A stretch of 64,000 nucleotides of DNA from Marisa cornuarietis (GCA_004794655.1 SMMW01000080.1:2194501-2258500); one strand, 5' to 3'. Positions 12,001 to 24,800 are shown, counted from the first letter of the stretch. The notes: generated by a model from the letters alone, not told the origin. Numbers and translations: made by a program.

Positions 12001-14003
12001 CTCAATCCCTTCCATGGAACAGCATGCACCACATTATGCTGTAATAAGATACAGATCACAATAAACTAACTTGCGTACATTTTACGAACTGCAGGCCAGT
12101 TCAGTTATTTGGAATTAATTCATAACATTTGAATGAAACCGACGCATATTTCAGATTAAATATGAAGAAAAATTGCGGATGTGAGTGATTTACCGTTTAA
12201 ATTTCTGATACCCTGCTATATAGCTACTGCAGTTAAGTGTTAAATAATTTCTTCGAACGACTAATTAATAAACGTTTTGTTAATTTTCCACTTCTCTTAA
12301 ATCGAGGAGCTCGCTTTAATTTAAAATCACAGGACGTATGATAGCTATACAGTCGTACCGTAGATGTGCGCAATATTTGTTTATGATGTTGCATTATCAT
12401 GCTTATTGATCCTCCTCGTACAGAGGTGTTGATGAATGTAGATGTCTGAGATCTGTATCTAATAAATCACGAAAAAAATAAGAAAAAACTAAGCATATGA
12501 CCGTTTCGGGAATTTCCGACAAGTCTATATGTACAACCATTGCCAGCGGGTACGATTTTCGGTAGGGTCGCCGTCTGAAAGGTGAGCTCTTATCATGCTG
12601 CTAACTTATTTCTATTTTTTTTTAAATACCTATCTATTGTTGTCTTGGTCACAATTTTGTAGTTGGTGTAGTCAATGGCAGATCATAAGCAGACTACGAT
12701 ATTAATTATTGTTGCCCGAGTCTGCTGTAGGCATATGAAAGGAGTCTCATGATCATCGCCAGCAAAGAGGCTCGCGACAAAAGCTAGTGTGTCGGAGATA
12801 AAATGGAGCGAAGCTAGGGCTAAAGGATAGTTTTAGAACAACGAAATTTTGAAAAGACTGAACCCTCGCTGGTGGTTCAGCATTCAAAAATAAAAAAATA
12901 GAACATGGTGTTTGATTCTGCTTACGACTGACCATTTTGCGAAGTTAAAATTTTGACTGATGTATCGATATCAGAGTATGAGGACAGCGAATTTATTATG
13001 AATCGAGTGCCATCGTGGCTTTTTATTCTCTCTCTGCTAGACTGTATTGCTTGGGCTCGTTAATCAAACGCTACATATAAAATGAAAATGTGTAGGTTAG
13101 GAATCCATGTGCTTTATGCAACGCAGGTCAAGTTGATAAATTCGGTCTGTACAGCGCTTAGCAACTGCGTGCATGGAACTGCAAGCATTGTGTAGTCCCT
13201 GGAGCGGGCTTATACGCGTCGCTTCACACAAAGATCGACATAGTGTTTATTGTATTTATACTTGAATAGTACAGCTTGTAGAGTCACAGTGACGGCCATT
13301 ACAAAATGACGTACCAGCAGGCGCAGCTGTGCAGAAACTGCACGTCACTGCCAATACAAAAAAAACCAAAAACAAGCTAAAATATCCTTATCACACCCGC
13401 TGGTAATATAAACGGATGTTAAAAAAAAAAATCCTCATCAGTCGGTTCATTGCAGCAAAGATACTGATTACATGCAGTTTATTATCTGCGCACGAGGAAG
13501 CAGTCGTGTGGGTCAGAGCTAGGTTATCGGCTTGAGTGTCACTGGTACTAAACGCGTTGTTGACGGTAAAAATGCGAAGCAGACGGGTAACCATTTTATA
13601 ATTCCTGCACTTTGGGTTTTCTTGTTATCGTTTACCAACCTTTCACGATTAAAAGTGTTTACCTGTCGTTGAAGCAATATACTTCTAAAGCGTATACCCC
13701 CTGCAGCTACGCCTCTGAGGTAGTTATGACCACAGACTGAATAATAAATAAGCTGAATAATCGACGACAGCTGGAGTAAACACTTATAAAACATACGGCT
13801 GTGTGAAGAGCTGTCAAGGTGGACATTTGCATCTCTGTCAATAAGAGAGTTCGTGTTTCCGCTCTTACTTCTCGTGCGCACTTTACCGTACGCCGTTCTA
13901 ATTCCGTGGTTCTTTGCTTCCTCGCGCGGATTTCGTGGATAATGTGGATATCTCATCAATTATTCAGTGCATGAGCAGTACCCGCTGGTCGTGAGTAAGC
14001 GGA
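12001..14003. other. Intergenic; no recognisable gene
   Basis: Minus-strand open frames at 13391-13594 and 13519-13959 show no recognisable domain and no flanking splice or start logic. I see nothing supportable here. Confidence 0.5.
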
Positions 14004-14886
14004 TGCTGGGGGTCATTCTGTTAGCCATTCGGTTGCCTTTACTGAGACATATGAGGTGTCTGTCGGTCTGCCTATTATGAGATTCGTAAGATCAGTGCTA
14101 TCCGTCACTTTCTCTCTACACGGGCTACCAACACTCTTGTCTCTGTGTTTGTTCTTTCTCGACTTGACTACTGCAACTCCTTGCTGGCAGGCTGCCCTGA
14201 CTACCTCATTCAGAGACTCCAGAGAGTACAGAACTCTGCTGCGCGTCTGGTGCTTAGAGCAAGGAAACGGGACCATGTCACTCCTCTCCTTCGTTTTCTA
14301 CACTGGTTACCCATCCGTTCTCGCATTCAGTACAAACTGTCTGTGCTGTGTTTTAATTTCTTTGCTGGCTCCTGTCCTGACTATTTCTCTGAACTTCTCA
14401 TCCCTTACTCTCCGTCCAGACAACTACGCTCTTCCTCTGACGACCGTATCCTAACTGTTCCTGTCACCAGAACAACAACATATGGTCACATGACTTTTGG
14501 CTACTGTGCTGCAAAACAATGGAACTCTCTTCCTTTCCATATCCGCCACCTTCCTACAACTGAATCTTTCAAATCTGCACTGAAAACGCACCTCTTCCTT
14601 GAGCATTTCTCCTAACACAGTCCGCACAATGCTCGTCCTTCTTAACCCCGCCCCCTTCCCTCTTGCTACTTTACCCATCTTTCTCGCAGAATCACTATAT
14701 TTTTCTGTTCCTGTTACTTGATGCCTTTTGTTTTCTGTTTCGTCAGTACTGTCGTTTTCTTTCGTCCCCTTTGTTCTGTGTCTACTTAGTCCACGTCTCT
14801 TCCTCGTTTTAAGCGGTAAGAGCATGCTCTCTATGAGTGTGAATATGCGCTATACAAATCTTCACTATTATTATTATTATTATTAT
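14004..14886 (+). mobile_element. 5'-truncated LINE (CR1/L2-like group): reverse transcriptase C-terminus, 3' UTR and ATT tail
   Basis: The translation holds the conserved C-terminal LINE block: CRSAYYEIRKISAIRH, SRLDYCNSLLAG, LQRVQNSAARLV, HVTPLLRFLHWLP, TFGYCAAKQWNSLP and FKSALKTHLFL, ending near 14615. The frame breaks near 14040 (LGVIL... shifts into VCRSAYYE), so it is inactive. The 3' UTR runs to an ATT microsatellite tail at about 14863-14886. Upstream polymerase motifs and the endonuclease are absent. The same 3' UTR recurs inverted at 6151-6305, so the family has transposed more than once in this genome. Confidence 0.85.
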
Positions 14887-15129
14887 ATGAGAGAAAAAGA
14901 TCTCTGTTGTATTATAAATTGCCGCATTCGCTGGAAATAGAGCGTTAAGAATCACACAACACATTCCGGTGGTAGTTTATGAGGAAGAGGCACTGGTAAT
15001 ATCATATTAATTTTTTTTCTTAATCACACCAGCATTTGTTGAGAAAACAGGAAGCGAAGAAAGGGTAGTATTTCTAAAAAATATCGTCGTCTGCATGAGC
15101 TGGATTCGAAGAGGAAAGATATGCAATCC

Positions 15130-15425
15130 TGCTGTTGCTGAATGTTCTCTTCGACACTCAAATGGAGTTTGTACTCACTGTCATTTCCTAAAGATAATAG
15201 CAACAAACGCCAATGGATTAACTTTGTCCTAAGATCTGTATATATGGATATGTGCTTTGTTCAAATTTGCCGTGCGTCCCCACACTGGATCGACTCAAGA
15301 ATTTGCTCAAAACATTTCAAAAGCGATTGTAATCTTGTCACTTACACAGTGCAAGCAAGTCTTGAATTTTCAGTAAAACGAAGAGATCCTCCTCATACAG
15401 CAGTGCCAACTATACAAAAGCACGA
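15130..15425 (+). pseudogene. Broken THAP-type zinc-finger domain fragment
   Basis: In one frame the block reads SFPKD, RQWINFVLRS, then RICSKHFKSD and AVPTIQ. These match the FP, W, C-x-x-HF and AVPT landmarks of the C2CH THAP DNA-binding domain. The N-terminal Cys part appears only in the neighbouring frame (CSLRHSNGVCTHCHF), so a frameshift lies near 15183. THAP domains occur in cellular regulators and in P-element-like transposases. No transposase body is visible here. I call it a pseudogene or relic; an unrecognised exon is less likely. Confidence 0.5.
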
Positions 15426-15529
15426 GCTGTTAAAACCAACTACGACTTTGGTAAAAAGATCAAGCACTAGACATACAACATCGACGGTTTTTACACCGTC
15501 TAGTCGACAAGTAACATCGTGACACAGTC

Positions 15530-16265
15530 ACAAACACATCATCATTAGTGAGTATCTTTATCCAACAAAATGCTAAAACGAACTGACAATGTGAGGGCAC
15601 TGCTCGAAATAGCTTAAAAAAAATTGAGGGTCAGAAACACATGAGAGCTTAAACGGGAACACGTGCGAGTAAGTAAATAGTAAATTTTGCATAAAGGTAA
15701 ATGAGAAAGAAATAAGTTTTTACATCAATAGACATGTATAAAATTTATATACTGTTATAATATTATGTTTTAATGGTAAAAAAGTCATCAGTTGTCATTT
15801 GTAATTATAAAATAAAAAGGAATTGCTGAAAATTAACCATCTAGCAAATAAAAAATAGACAAACTCCCGTGTGTTTATATTTTATTAACAATAGAAGACA
15901 AGAAAAATTAACTCCAATGCGCCCACTGATTAACAGAATCGATAATAATGCAACGTAGACTGCAATGACCGTGATAGGTTTGGACCTATGTATTTTTTTA
16001 ACTTTTAAATAAAATTCAGATTGGTAGGGTTGTATTCCAGAATCAGCCGTTTCATTTTCTTGGGAACTCTCTTGCGTAGCGGGTGTTATTCTTCTGCTTT
16101 CCTAGTGGCAGGTGAGAAGGCCGATGTTTGAAGACATGTCTTGAAAAGTAAGCATAATTATGTACTCATATTTTAGGAATTAATATTTTAAAATGATCTT
16201 AACCCGATCATAAAGAAAAAATGTTCCATTTGTGTTGCCCTTTAATGCCTTCAGACCAGAATTTG
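15530..16265. other. AT-rich intergenic stretch
   Basis: No open frame, repeat or RNA gene was recognised. Confidence 0.5.
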
Positions 16266-16270
16266 TTTTA

Positions 16271-16447
16271 ATTGATGTTTTACGCCGAGCCAGCAGCTAA
16301 GGCTATATCACGGCAAGGCAGCCAGCCCTGTAAACAGATGCTCACATGCAGAGAAAGAAGAGCGTGCCCGAGACGAGAACTGAACCCAGGACAGCCAACC
16401 TTCACTGTATTGGTGACAGGCGCTAACCGTTGCGCCACCGGACAGAT
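16271..16447 (-). mobile_element. tRNA-derived SINE
   Basis: Read on the minus strand, it starts with a Pol III A box (GGTGGCGCAACGGTTAGCGC) and has a B box about 50 nt later (GGGTTCAGTTCTC). The body then reads GCCTTGCCGTGATATAGCC and ends GCTCGGCGTAAAACATCAAT, a layout typical of mollusc and other invertebrate tRNA-headed SINEs with a conserved 3' domain. It is too diverged and too long to be a functional tRNA gene. Confidence 0.75.
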
Positions 16448-16449
16448 AA

Positions 16450-17511
16450 TAGACCGTTCGTTGCAGAATGGAAACGAAAACGGAAGTAGAAAATGCAGAG
16501 AAAGATTGGTAGGGTTGCATGCTTGCTCACACAGTTTTATACATGTTGTAGAGACATAAAGGTCATTAGTGTTCTTACATCGGAGGTGATCGTTGCAACA
16601 TCATAAGCATCTGCTCTAAGTCGATCAGCATCGTGCAGTGTTAATTTCACACGAAAAGCAGGCTTCGATACGATTGTTCCAGGTGAGCTAATGGACAAGG
16701 AAAAATCGGCAGCTTGGAAATACATTTTTTTTTAATTGAAATTTTCTTCATTACCCCTACTTCGTAATTTACTTTTTAGTAAATGAGCTTTGGAAACGTA
16801 AGTATATTTAATGAACTTTCGTAAGAGTATCTTTCAACGCTGCAGTAAGGATAGTTGTACAACCCACCACTTTAAACAGCTGTGACAACTTTGAGGCATT
16901 AAGAATACTAATTATTACCTTTATAAACAGATGGTGTATTTAGTAAGCCTAGTCATAGTCTACGTGTGGCAGCCTGTCAGCGTCGGCAAACATGTACACC
17001 TGTCGACAATAAGTATACTTTAGTCTCGATCGAAGTTAAACTACTAGTCATTGTTTACTTTGCACAGTGCTGATACCGTTGTGTTGAATTTTAATTGTTT
17101 GGTAGCAGTTTTAGAGTTTATAAAAAAAAATACGAAATAAGAAAGTAAACTGAGATAGGGAGATAGGTAGGTAAGCAGACGGGAAACAGAGAGGCGTTTG
17201 GGTAAAACGATTGACTGAACTGTCGAACCTGCCGAAACGCTGTTTTCTAGTTAACGGCCTTTACGATAGACGATTGATGCACAAGAAAATACGGGTGTTG
17301 TAAAGAGTATGTGGAAAGGAAAACAGTCACTTCCACGCAGTCATAATGTAATTTGCATTTTAATAGTTATTTTGCATGAAGTATGCGCAGAGAACTGTGC
17401 AGTGTTACACTGGAGTAAAGAAATGACAAACAGAAAGTAGATGCGCTCTAGAAGAGATGGAAATTGCGTGCACGTGTGTGTGCGTGCGAGATATACAGTG
17501 TGCCTGTGTGC

Positions 17512-17545
<34 letters not shown>

Positions 17546-18823
17546 AAGAAAGACACGCAATCCCAATGATCAGTGATGCAGCTTAAGCTCTTAATCTTGT
17601 CGTCTGGAATTAGAACCAGCTAGTGCATGACTTAACACTTTATTTCAAAACAAATTCTAGTCATTATTGTGTCACAGTGTAAAAGAGTGTGGAGCTAAAT
17701 GAATAACAACCATTCAAATAGAATAGTTTGGTAATTTCCTATAGCTCATTATCATCAAGGTATTGAGTCAATACGTACTAGAATCAATGTACTAAATCAA
17801 GGAAATCAATATATGAAGGTTCTGCGAGTTTGAAGTGTCTTCGCAGTTACATTTGTTCGAGCTTTTCATTGCCAGATACAAGAAGGTGTGTTGTTGAAAT
17901 GATGTGAGTGTTGATTAGTCAGTATATTCGGTAACCCCTCAAACAACATGGGTTTTGCTAGAACACTTCAGTAGAGGGTATCGCCCAAACAAGGGCTTAT
18001 TTATTAGAAATGGAATTCTGCAAAATGGGGAAGACCAGGACACAAAACAAAAAAGCAGACATCTCTTCTGATATTAATAAACTTATCAGTAACGATGACA
18101 GGATAATATTTCAGTCAGCCTGTAGACCAGTTGGTTCCGCTTTTACTGATGTTCATGTTTAATACTCGCTGGTACGTGCTTTATGTGTATATTTTCTGTA
18201 TTTGTCTACAAACGTTTTAGAAACATTTCTTTCTTTCCCAGTACCGTGTAGCCGAGTTGCGACAGTCTTCATTAAAGGTAGCTGTAAGAACTTCTCTTCA
18301 GTCCACAGCCTGGCTTCTGCTGCTTCATTGCTTTCTTTTGCTTTGCTAGACCTGACATCCTCACGAGGTAATAATAGTTACACTTCTTGCTTTGCTAGAC
18401 TAAACATCTTCACAAGGTAACTAAAGTTACACTTCTTGCAGCTGTTTTGTGATTTTGCAGTTTTGAGATGTTGGTTACTCACCTGTCAAAACTGTGTCTG
18501 TACTTGCAACATATTAGGTACATGTTGATAGTTATTTGTTCAAACAGAAATGAGCATGTGTCAGTATAAAGTGATACTGGCAACTGAAAAACTGTTTGCT
18601 GCCTTGTGTTGCTTTATATTTTCTAAATACGCATATTTTCTTTGTGGAAATTTCAGGGAAGCGGTTGGGGGCTGGGGTAGAAGGAAGATGAAGTCTGGTA
18701 ATCACGATGAAGAAAGCTATACTGAGAATGAGGCGTGCTCCTTGTATTGGTCATGATGTAGAATTGTAGATGATTATGATGGATTGATGATGATGAATGA
18801 TAATGGATGATGATTGTTTTCCA
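16450..18823. other. Region upstream of IAP gene A; should contain its promoter and a non-coding first exon
   Basis: The coding exon of gene A is preceded by a splice acceptor (TTTTCCAG ending at 18824), so a 5' UTR exon must lie here or further left; I could not place it. Simple TG/AG repeats lie at about 17510-17545. A two-copy 49-bp tandem repeat lies at 18341-18439. Confidence 0.45.
18341..18439. repeat. Two tandem copies of a 49-bp unit
   Basis: Both copies begin CTTTGCTAGAC (from 18341 and 18390) and end near ACACTTCTTGC. They lie about 400 bp upstream of the first coding exon of IAP gene A. Confidence 0.7.
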
Positions 18824-18824
18824 G

Positions 18825-18837
18825 CTATGGTTAAGAA
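18825..18837 (+). promoter_or_regulatory. Short 5' UTR segment after a splice acceptor, gene A
   Basis: TTTTCCAG (ending 18824) precedes the ATG by 13 nt. Gene B has the same arrangement (TTTTTCCAG ending 38483, ATG 15 nt later). The shared acceptor implies a separate non-coding first exon in both genes. Confidence 0.55.
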
Positions 18838-21800
18838 ATGACACCTGGACGCCCACCATTGACTTTTATCTTCGTCTTCGTGCTTGAAACAAGCCTGAAT
18901 CAGGTCCTTTGTGTAATCATGATTCTCTTAATCTCAACTGCCAATCTTCCTCAGCTGGAATTGACGACAAAGGGATTCATGTTCAACGCAGAAAATCTGC
19001 GATTAGCGGCGTCTTCTGTAGAAACACTCTGCCTGCAAGAAATCACTACACCTGACACCAAGAGGACCAACGAATGTATTGAGCATGTTCCTATTTTGTT
19101 AGGCAACTTGCAAAGTTGGTATCGCCTCGTCCTCGCTAAAAAGATCATCAATGCAATCAGTCATAGACGTTCTGCAACCAGCAGCCATGGACATTCCCAG
19201 AGCACGATGCTTCCAGACGATTGTTTTCCTAACACGATTTTCGAGTCCGATAAATCCATCAGTCTGGCGACTACTACAGCACAGCATGTATTCACACGTG
19301 ACAGTGTCTTTGACCTCGCAACGAACTCCTCAACCTCCATCATGTTACACCACTCCACGCCTCTCACCACGCTCTTTGATTTCAACAGTGGACGGTGGGA
19401 GGAAATGAACATGCGTCCAGTTAGAGATAACATGGACACGCATGTTCTTAAGCACTGCAGACAGATCCCAAGGGTTCCCCACTGCCCAGAAAGGGAACAA
19501 CTAAATTTTGAAGACTGGATGGGAACATTAGGTATTCTAATAATATTGCTACACCTTCGAAAGAAAGAGTTAGAGAGTGTAAAATCTTTTCTTCTGTCTC
19601 CTAAGAAACCGACTGTAGACAATTTTGTTAAATCTTATAAGATTGACTGTAACGAAAATGAACAAAAAAGTCGAATAAACTTTGTGAAATATTTTATGTC
19701 GAGAATCGCCCGAACGCATCTGAAGTCAGAGAATTACAGAAATCTTATTTTCTCCGCTGGTGGCAATAACGATAGCACTGACTGTGTAAAATGTATCGAC
19801 GAAAGCGTAGAAAATATAGACAAGGTTCCATTAAGCAAAGATTTAAGTCGGTTTTGGAGATTAGATTTTCGTCAGTTCTCGCAGCCAAAACGTGTATATA
19901 CGGTTTTTCCGGCAACGGTCAGCAGTTCCATGTCTTCTGAACTGGGCCGTCTTGGTTCTCTCGCTTCACTCTCTTCGTCCTGCACTGCGTTTCGCATCCC
20001 TCTGGCCAAGGCAGGGTTTTACTATGATGTCAACAACACCAGCAGAAACCCCGACAACCAGCATGAACTGATCTGTTTTTCGTGCAAAGTTACTTGCAGC
20101 AGGTGGGACACAGGTGAGAGTCCTGCAGAAATCCACCGACGGTTGTCCCCAGATTGCCCACATGTGAAGACTCTTTTTCCTGATTCCTCTGGAACTTTCT
20201 CATCTATGTCATCTGGAATAGGAAGCTCCATTTCATCCTCGTATAATTCTGATTTCACGTCCGAACGAAGTAACAGCTCGCTGTCTCCTGCCTCTTCAAC
20301 ATCCGGGTCTTTTCACGCAAACGGCATCTCTTCACAGTCTACTGTGCGGACCGCTGGATACGAAAGCAGGTGCGTCTGCCACTTCGACATCAGAAACTAC
20401 AGTCCAACCTCGCTACCCAAATGTTCCTCATTCTGGAAATTTGTTCGGCTAATTACTATTTAGATACTACACATCTTGATTTCATATATTTCGCTCTGAT
20501 TCATCTGGCATCAAAACGCTCGAGACGCCCTCAATAGGTCACTGCACTTTGTTTCGAATTCGACATTTAATCTCAAAGTCTTGGGTACCACAGGAGAGGG
20601 AGCCTCAGAAATCACAATAAAGCAAAAAAAAAAAAAATAAATAAATAAAATATAATATATTAAAGTGACTGTTCGGATCGCAGGAATTTGGATAGCGAGG
20701 TTTGACTGTATTTTATTTTGATCACCACTGGTTTTGACAACTAATGTATAGTGACATTTACGCACTAAGCATCTGCACAAGTCTGTTATAACCAAAACGT
20801 TATTGCTATTCTTTGACAACATGAACTTAGTCGAATCGACAAGACAGAAATATCGTGTCATGCAATGATGCGATATCTTGCTTAGGGCACTACTTGAGGA
20901 CACTGAACAGATATTGGTAAGTATAGACCAGTGTGAACGATTAACTTCCAACGCTTTTCATCAGAATGTTTTTCTGTGCTTCATTTTTGTCAACTCTTTC
21001 GCGAGTGAGAGAAAATTAAATACGATTTGTAAAGCAATAATTTTTTTTAAAAAGATAACCTGATCTAAACATGAAATTAGGCTCATCATTTGATTGCTGC
21101 AGCCAATGAGAGAGCTTGGAGTATATAGTAATGATGCTTTAGCTAGTCAGCGAGTATACTTTAGTGAATTGTCGGGAAATGAGGTTTTGGAAATCACCTG
21201 TTTTCAAAAGGCGATAACAACGTCGATTTTAACAGGCGTGTATCACGTGAACAGGTATTCGACATCAATTCTGTGAATTACTAACTTATTGATGAATGAA
21301 AGCAAATTATTGAAACTAATTTTGCAATCATGTTAGCCATTGAGCTTTGTCGCCAGCCATTCAAAAACATGAGCATTTTGTTTTAAGTGACCTGGCTACA
21401 GACTGCGCTGCCATCGCACCGTCTTCATGCCTACCAGGCACATCCCTGACGCAATCCATCGTCGCGACAGGGTCAAATGGTCATAGCGATTATCTGGATG
21501 ATCGGCCAACCATGTCCATGGACATCGCTGTCTACCCGCAGTTCTCGACCAGCCAGTCGCGGTTAGCCACGTTCCGTAACTGGCCGCCAACGCACTTCTT
21601 TGACCCTCGGACTCTGGTCACGCTGGGATTCTTCTACGCAGGTCAGTGTCGGCACCTGGGACCGTAGTCATAAAGCGAGGGTCTATCTTAGTGCCGGGGC
21701 AACGGATAGAAATGAAGGGCAATCGTCTTGCCTCATTGATTTCGAAATGGCGTCCACAGCCCTCACATTGATTTACCCCTCGGCAAAGCACTGCCTGCAT

Positions 21801-24800
21801 TGGCAAAGATGGAATAATGTAGCATAAAGCAGTGGACACCTTTTTCTAACTACCCATTCAAGAAGGGCCTAAGTGGGAAGCCTTGACAACCACGTCTGTC
21901 TATGTGCTCCCTTCCCCCTCCAGCGAAAAATGGGATAAATGAAACTACAGAGGCAAGACTCTTCTCTTGTTTTTGCCCATACTACCCTGGGGCAACGACC
22001 TACCCTCGCTTCATAACTACGGCTCTTGGTGGTGCACACTCGAACACGTTGGCACGTTCGCCAATTGTTCACGTGACGCCAGTCCGGGAAAGAACTGACA
22101 GTGAGTTTTGTCTCTGCTGATGTCACTTCACCACGTCGTCCTGCCACAGACTGCTATTCACGTGTTTATATGAACATTCTGTTCATTGTAGAACGTTGAT
22201 AATAAAACATTTTCGCTTACATAAAGACTGTCTTTCAATCTGCTGATGTCATCTTTGCTTACTCATTGTGACAGCAGCATGACCTCTATACTTACACTGC
22301 CATTTGTATAGAAATCAAAACAAAAAGTATATATATATTCCCTCCCCCCCGCCCTAAAAAATTAATATTTGTATATATATTTTGCCTTTCCGTTTATGAT
22401 TTCTTTTTTGAATATTTTCTTTTCCATTTTTTATATATAATTACCTATTTATATCTATATATAAATGCAAATAAAAAAGCCAAAACAAACTCTGGAATGA
22501 AAGAAAAACAGGTTAAAGAAAGAAGAAAGGAAAATCGAAAGTAAAAACCCCTGAGTTGTGTGTGTGCGCGCGCTTGATCACTGACATTAACTGAGTAATC
22601 GCCTATGTTATGCTTGCAGGTTATGCAGACTGCATACGATGCTTTTACTGTGGTGTTGGCCTGAAATCTTGGGAGCCTGGCGATGACGTCACAGAAGAGC
22701 ACATCCGGTGGCGCCCCCATTGCGGATTTACCTTAGCTACCAGGGGCAGACGATTTGTGGAGAATGTCCTTGCACGAATTCAGGTCAGTACTACAGAGTA
22801 CAACAGGAAGTGTTCGCAAGTCGATTCGTCGTTGCCAATATCGATGTATCATCCGGGGTTTTCGTAATCATGATAATCGCAGCTCATCAGTCAGTAATGT
22901 TGTGGCTGTCGCCTTCGTGGTATTCGGCGTCCGTGCTCGAAGAAGTTGATTATCAAATTTAATAAAAACATTTTTTTTTTAGAATCGAACCCTTTATAAT
23001 TCTCTGCCTGTCGTTAAACGTTTTAATATCATTTCTTTTTCAGTCTACGTTTCTGAGTGTGATTGGTATCTGCACAAAGCATCGTGTGTTCAGACACCGG
23101 CTTCGTGCGTCATTAAAATGAAAAGATTCAGAGATGATTTCTTTTCAAACAGGGGTCAAAAAGAGTTGAGGTCTGCCTCTTATGGTAGGAGTGACCTGGA
23201 CATGTGACAGAATTCGAGCTTTGGTGGACAGATACAGGAGAAGATATTCACATGTTGACAGCGAGACAGACAATCAAACAAACAGACAGACAGTAACAAT
23301 ACGAATATATATTTTTAGAGCGCAGAGTCATCAGGAACCGAAGTCACTGACTCAGAGCCCGGAAGACAAGAACCTTCCCCTCCTGAGAGAAACCGGCTGA
23401 CACCGCATGCCAACAGGAGTTCGCCTTCTCATGTCAGCAACGCCAGCAGGAGTTCACCAACTCACGCCAGCAGGAACTCACCAACTCATGCCGCTAACAG
23501 CACCATCACATCACCAACACATGCCAACAGTGTCACCGTTTCATCTTCGGATTCGCCTGGTGCTACAGGAAGTACGGCAGTCAGTCCACCCTCCACTATT
23601 TTGCAGAAGATTCGAGAGATGGGTTTCCCCAGCGACCTCGTGGACCGGGCTGTGGAAGAGATCGAAGCAACAGGTGGGTCTTAGGTAAAATCTTAACATC
23701 TGCCGATCGTGGGAGTTATTCTGCCATTAAAATAAAAATAGAAGAGGCATCGACAAATACAATGCAGATATCATATGGTCTCAGATTCTGGGATCAAGAT
23801 GAACACTTAGCAGCATTTTAACACAAACCTGCACTTAGTCAAGAGTGTTGTGCTCAGCAGTAGGAATTATTGCCAGCTCTTAAAACGTGCACGAGTCTCT
23901 GCATTGATAAACGAAACGCTCGGTGCGCGGGCTATAGATGACAGTCCTGACAAACATAACATATGGGTAAATTTGTTTTTAAGTTTCCTTCAGAACACAC
24001 GGTCTTACAAACACACACAAACTCCAAGTTAGATATTGTCTTGCAAATCAAGTGATAACTTAGTATCATGTGTGTTATAGGTCTTCCAGACGTCGACATG
24101 ACTGTCCTGGTGGACAGGATTGTTGAAATGCAGCAGAGAAGTGAGTCCGATTCCCGCGCGGGGCGTCCCGACCTGCAGACCGACGGAGGTGGGTGTGAAA
24201 GGAGAGAAGGGAGGAGACAGGTCTTTCTACCTCCGTCATTCCCTCTCTCTATCATGCTCGTTTCTTCTGTTATTATCTCCATCTTTCCTTCCGCTTCGCT
24301 TTGTTTGCTTGTAGACACTTGCACGGGGATTTAGGGGAATATACACTTGCCCGGGGGTATGAGGCAGTGGTGTAGCACTTGTCTATTCATGTGATGCAGC
24401 CTGCTTTCCGCAGTTGACTCAGGTGAATGTAGAGTGCAGTGTTGAACGGATAGCTTGTCCCGTAAATACTGACAGACTCATAGGAAGAGATTGACACCAC
24501 ACTCATACAACTGATTTTGAGATGAGTGTGTTCTTTAGCACCTCACTCCCAATTCCGACCAAACCTTCACACATCCACACACAACTGAGAGGAAAGAGAA
24601 GAAAACAGAAGAAAAATGGAGTCTTGTGTGGAAAACCTGAAGGAAGTATAATTTGCTGTAAAGAGATATTCTTGAAAGACATAAGAGTTGGGTGGTTTTT
24701 TTTTTTTTAGCTGAGGCAATGCCTCAATGAACTCAATAAGAAGTAGAATGAGAATGAACGAATAGGAGGTCATTATTTTGAATAAGTCGCACTTTCCAGC

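Noticed and set aside
13519..13959. 146-codon minus-strand frame
   Set aside because: No recognisable domain, irregular composition and no homologous landmark; length alone is not enough in this AT content.
22975..23000. GAATCGAACCC, a B-box-like motif on the minus strand
   Set aside because: No A box at the right distance and no cloverleaf; not a tRNA or SINE I can support.
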